Origin: Bordetella parapertussis
GTDB taxonomy: Bacteria; Pseudomonadota; Gammaproteobacteria; Burkholderiales; Burkholderiaceae_B
Direction: 5' to 3'
NCBI GenBank assembly: GCA_943331855.1
Contig: CALQNE010000021.1
Location: 1 to 26,553 of the forward strand
Length of the DNA: 26,553 nt
The position numbers and the translations under genes were made by a program. Shown piece by piece: positions 24,332-26,553 of the stretch; the first letter of the stretch is position 1; the number at the start of each line of letters is the position of its first letter. The notes under the pieces are model-generated. The model did not search any database. It saw only the letters and a program-made list of their open reading frames with translations, and was not told the DNA's origin.

Positions 24332-25819
24332 TTAAGGCCGTGTGCGGGTCGTTTTCGCAAGTTTCGTCCAAGGCAAATCTGCTGGGTCAGCGGCCATCGG
24401 CCCGGCTGCTTTCGCCACCAAAATATGCGAGGCGATCGGTGTGAAATCAGCCCGAAAATGAACTGAGCTTTTTACCACTAAAATTTTCATCGTTTCAGGA
24501 TGTACCCCCAACATCCTAAATAGCTCGCGATCAAGCAATTGCTTTTTACCACTTGCCACAGCGATCAACACGCCTTCAATTTCCAGTAAGGCGCACAGGC
24601 CCAGCGCGATCGTTGAGCCCGTCATCATCGGGCCTTTAAGCGTCACCTTGCCATCAGACAGGGCTTTAACTTTAAAGCTTCCTTGTACCGGTGCATCGCT
24701 CAGCTGCCCAGTGAACGTTGGCACTGCCGTGCCCACCGTTGTCGTAATCGACGCGCCTAACCCGGCTTCATGGGCCATCTTTGCTGCCGCTGCATCAAAG
24801 AGCAAGCCGAGTGCGACCTTGCCCGGCAGACGTTTGCCGGCGCCTTTTTCAAGCCAAGCACGCAACAAACCCGTCGTGTTGCTATCGCCCCCTGCACCCG
24901 GGTTATCTTGCGTATCCGCAATCACCACCGGTTTTTCGTTTGTTTCACCTAGCAGGCATGCTCGTTCGACTGCATCGCGCGCAGATAATATTTCAAGTTT
25001 CCATTGTGTCGGTTCGCTGGCCTTGGCATACAGTCGTTGCACCGCCGTTTCAGCGCGTTCTCCATAGCCCCACACCATTGGCGCGCACTCCGCAATGTCA
25101 GAGGCCGGAAACGCCATGCAAAAACTTAGACAGGTATCAAATTCACGGTCAAGATCAAAGATTTCTTCATAAAGCGATTTTGCAGGTTCGAGCCAAGTAC
25201 TTTGCGCATTCAGCGGAAGCAAATAAGGCAGACGACGATAGGTCAACGGCTCTTTTGAACCGCGTGTCAGGCGCCGCTTTAAAAGTCGTGCTGCCAACTC
25301 GCCGGTCTTAGCCATGTCAACGTGCGGATACGTGCGGTAAGACGCGAGTGCATCAGCCTCTGCCAGCATGCGATGGGTCACATTCGCGTGCAAGTCTAAA
25401 CTCGCTACGATCGGCACCGCAGGACCCACAATCGCACGTATACGCGCGATCAACTCGCCTTCTGTATCATCAATGTGTTCGGCCACGGCGGCCCCATGCA
25501 AATCAAGATATACCGCATCAAAACCGCCCTGGCGTATATCAGCGAGGATTGAGTCGCTAATGCGCTCAAACGCATCGCGCGTCACATGCGCAGAAGGGAT
25601 CGCACCACACCACGATCCTGGCATCAACTTCCATCCCTCTAGTCGAGCGGCCTCAATAAATCCACCAATCGGAATATTCACGCCACGCAAGCTATCGAGC
25701 ATGGGTTGGCCTTTAATAAAGGCCGGAAACGATTCGCCTCGATTAAACGCTGCCCAGTCCGCCTTTGTGGGGGCAAACGTATTGGTTTCATGCTGATAGC
25801 CTGCTACGTAAACTTTCAA
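24332..25819 (-). CDS. M81-family metallopeptidase (MlrC-like)
   Basis: This protein is about 495 residues and belongs to the MlrC family, named for the microcystin-degradation enzyme but widespread in Burkholderiales with unknown natural substrates. The N-terminal domain has the MKVYVAGYQHETNTF opening, YLDLHGAAVAEH and SLDLHANVTHRM, which carry metal ligands. The C-terminal domain has VIADTQDNPGAGGDSNTT. The start is taken as TTG at 25819: GGAG (minus strand, 25827-25830) is 7 bases upstream and the resulting N-terminus fits the family. An in-frame TTG at 25840 is possible but has no ribosome-binding site. The gene lies just downstream of the hppA terminator, so it needs its own promoter or read-through. 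Confidence 0.87.
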   Translation of the reverse strand: MKVYVAGYQHETNTFAPTKADWAAFNRGESFPAFIKGQPMLDSLRGVNIPIGGFIEAARLEGWKLMPGSWCGAIPSAHVTRDAFERISDSILADIRQGGFDAVYLDLHGAAVAEHIDDTEGELIARIRAIVGPAVPIVASLDLHANVTHRMLAEADALASYRTYPHVDMAKTGELAARLLKRRLTRGSKEPLTYRRLPYLLPLNAQSTWLEPAKSLYEEIFDLDREFDTCLSFCMAFPASDIAECAPMVWGYGERAETAVQRLYAKASEPTQWKLEILSARDAVERACLLGETNEKPVVIADTQDNPGAGGDSNTTGLLRAWLEKGAGKRLPGKVALGLLFDAAAAKMAHEAGLGASITTTVGTAVPTFTGQLSDAPVQGSFKVKALSDGKVTLKGPMMTGSTIALGLCALLEIEGVLIAVASGKKQLLDRELFRMLGVHPETMKILVVKSSVHFRADFTPIASHILVAKAAGPMAADPADLPWTKLAKTTRTRP

Positions 25820-25847
25820 GATCACACTCCATTCAAGCAAAAAAATA

Positions 25848-25868
25848 CCCGAGCAATGTTAGCTCGGG
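25848..25868 (-). terminator. Intrinsic terminator downstream of hppA
   Basis: CCCGAGC (25848-25854) pairs with GCTCGGG (25862-25868) around a 7-base loop. On the minus strand the stem is followed by TATTTTTTT, 58 bases past the hppA stop. The plus strand also shows ATTTTTT after the stem, so it could work in both directions, though no plus-strand gene ends here. Confidence 0.85.
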
Positions 25869-25881
25869 CGATTTTTTAACA

Positions 25882-25912
25882 GCCTCATCACTTTTCAAAT
25901 AAGTGAAGAGGC
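25882..25912 (-). repeat. Imperfect hairpin between hppA stop and its terminator
   Basis: GCCTC (25882-25886) pairs with GAGGC (25908-25912) and CACTT (25889-25893) with AAGTG (25901-25905), with a 2x2 internal mismatch and a 7-base loop. There is no T-run after it on the minus strand. It forms a tandem pair with the terminator 14 bases further on and may protect the hppA mRNA 3' end. Confidence 0.4.
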
Positions 25913-25925
25913 CATTACACAGACA

Positions 25926-26553
25926 TCAGGCCAGACGAACCATCAATGGCACAATCAACAGCGCCACAATGTTGATGATTTTAATCAACGGATTCACTGC
26001 AGGGCCTGCCGTATCTTTGTACGGATCACCTACGGTGTCGCCGGTCACAGCGGCTTTGTGAGCCTCTGAGCCTTTACCGCCAAAGTGTCCTTCTTCGATG
26101 TACTTCTTGGCGTTATCCCAAGCACCGCCGCCAGTACACATCGAAATCGCAACGAACAGCCCCGTCACAATCGTACCCATCAACAAACCACCCAACGCTT
26201 TAGGCCCTAACAACAGGCCCACAGCAACCGGTACCACAACAGGTAAGAGCGATGGAACAATCATCTCTTTAATTGCAGCGGTTGTCAGCATATCAACGGC
26301 TTTGTCGTACTCGGGCTTGCCCGTGCCATCCATGATGCCTTTGATGTCACGGAACTGACGACGTACCTCGTCAACCACTGCGCCAGCGCAACGGCCCACG
26401 GCTTCCATCGCCATCGCACCAAACAGGTAAGGGATCAAGCCACCGATAAACAAGCCAATAATGACCATGTGATCAGACAGGTCGAAACTGATCTTCATCC
26501 CTTTTGACTCAAGTTGGTGTGTGTAATCGGCAAACAGCACTAACGCAGCCAAA
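25926..26553 (-). CDS. hppA: Membrane-bound proton-translocating pyrophosphatase, C-terminal part (truncated by window edge)
   Basis: The frame runs off the right edge of the window; about 208 C-terminal residues are visible of an enzyme that is usually near 700. The protein hydrolyses pyrophosphate and pumps H+ (or Na+) across the inner membrane. Signature segments are [31 protein letters not shown] in parts, the conserved [14 protein letters not shown], and the cytoplasmic-loop motif [23 protein letters not shown] with its substrate and Mg-binding acids and lysines, then a final membrane helix. The residue that separates K+-dependent from K+-independent types lies upstream of the window, so the class cannot be called here. 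Confidence 0.94.
   Translation of the reverse strand, partial: LAALVLFADYTHQLESKGMKISFDLSDHMVIIGLFIGGLIPYLFGAMAMEAVGRCAGAVVDEVRRQFRDIKGIMDGTGKPEYDKAVDMLTTAAIKEMIVPSLLPVVVPVAVGLLLGPKALGGLLMGTIVTGLFVAISMCTGGGAWDNAKKYIEEGHFGGKGSEAHKAAVTGDTVGDPYKDTAGPAVNPLIKIINIVALLIVPLMVRLA

Noticed and set aside
24781..25311. 176-codon plus-strand frame opposite the M81 peptidase gene
   Set aside because: Low-quality Arg/His/Pro-rich translation with no motif; the minus-strand frame holds all family signatures.
1..26553. Mobile element, prophage, CRISPR array or genomic island
   Set aside because: No transposase, integrase, phage gene, direct-repeat array or flanking attachment repeat was seen; the one tRNA gene has no integrase beside it and no obvious repeat of its 3' end nearby.

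Overview
The window carries the dense, mostly housekeeping chromosome of a betaproteobacterium, very probably order Burkholderiales and most like Alcaligenaceae. This rests on gene order (gltD, mla operon, yadGH-type ABC pair, ibaG-murA, his operon, hinT, tatABC, DegS/DegQ-type protease, nif3, mscL, petABC, sspAB), on the orphan Bug-type periplasmic binding protein, and on family details such as short-form HisG. Genus cannot be fixed from the sequence. No prophage, insertion sequence, CRISPR array or integration scar is visible, and no stretch longer than about 190 bases lacks a gene or RNA.

Layout. 1-1038 is the 3' part of gltD (glutamate synthase small subunit), followed by a Bug solute-binding protein (1062-2069). 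From 2172 to 16812, twenty-one genes run on the + strand with no gap over 82 bases and seven start/stop overlaps. They are the phospholipid-transport genes mlaF-E-D-A-C, an ABC-2 ATPase/permease pair, ibaG, murA, hisG-D-B-H-A-F-I-E, a HIT-family hydrolase, and tatA-B-C. Two usual members are missing from their expected slots: mlaB (STAS subunit, expected after mlaC) and hisC (aminotransferase, expected between hisD and hisB). A perfect 10-bp dyad separates tatC from a small XRE regulator (16999-17340). The regulator converges on a membrane-anchored single-PDZ DegS/AlgW-type protease (minus strand), whose start lies 18 bases from the divergent nif3 start. nif3 converges on mscL across a perfect 14-bp inverted repeat.

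From 19986 the cytochrome bc1 operon petA-petB-petC runs into a clear intrinsic terminator, then sspA-sspB, then tRNA-Thr(UGT) with its own terminator. The right end is on the minus strand: an M81/MlrC-family peptidase and the C-terminal part of a membrane pyrophosphatase (hppA), separated by a strong terminator.

Functional links. The Mla, ABC-2, MurA and Tat genes all serve the cell envelope. The Rieske protein PetA has a twin-arginine N-terminus and would need the TatABC translocase encoded 4 kb away. SspB is a ClpXP adaptor paired with the transcription factor SspA. I do not see a convincingly new biological system. The points most worth checking are the missing hisC and mlaB, the unusual starts (TTG for tatC and for the M81 gene, GTG for the XRE gene), the dyads in intergenic regions, and the overlapping divergent -10 elements between mscL and petA.
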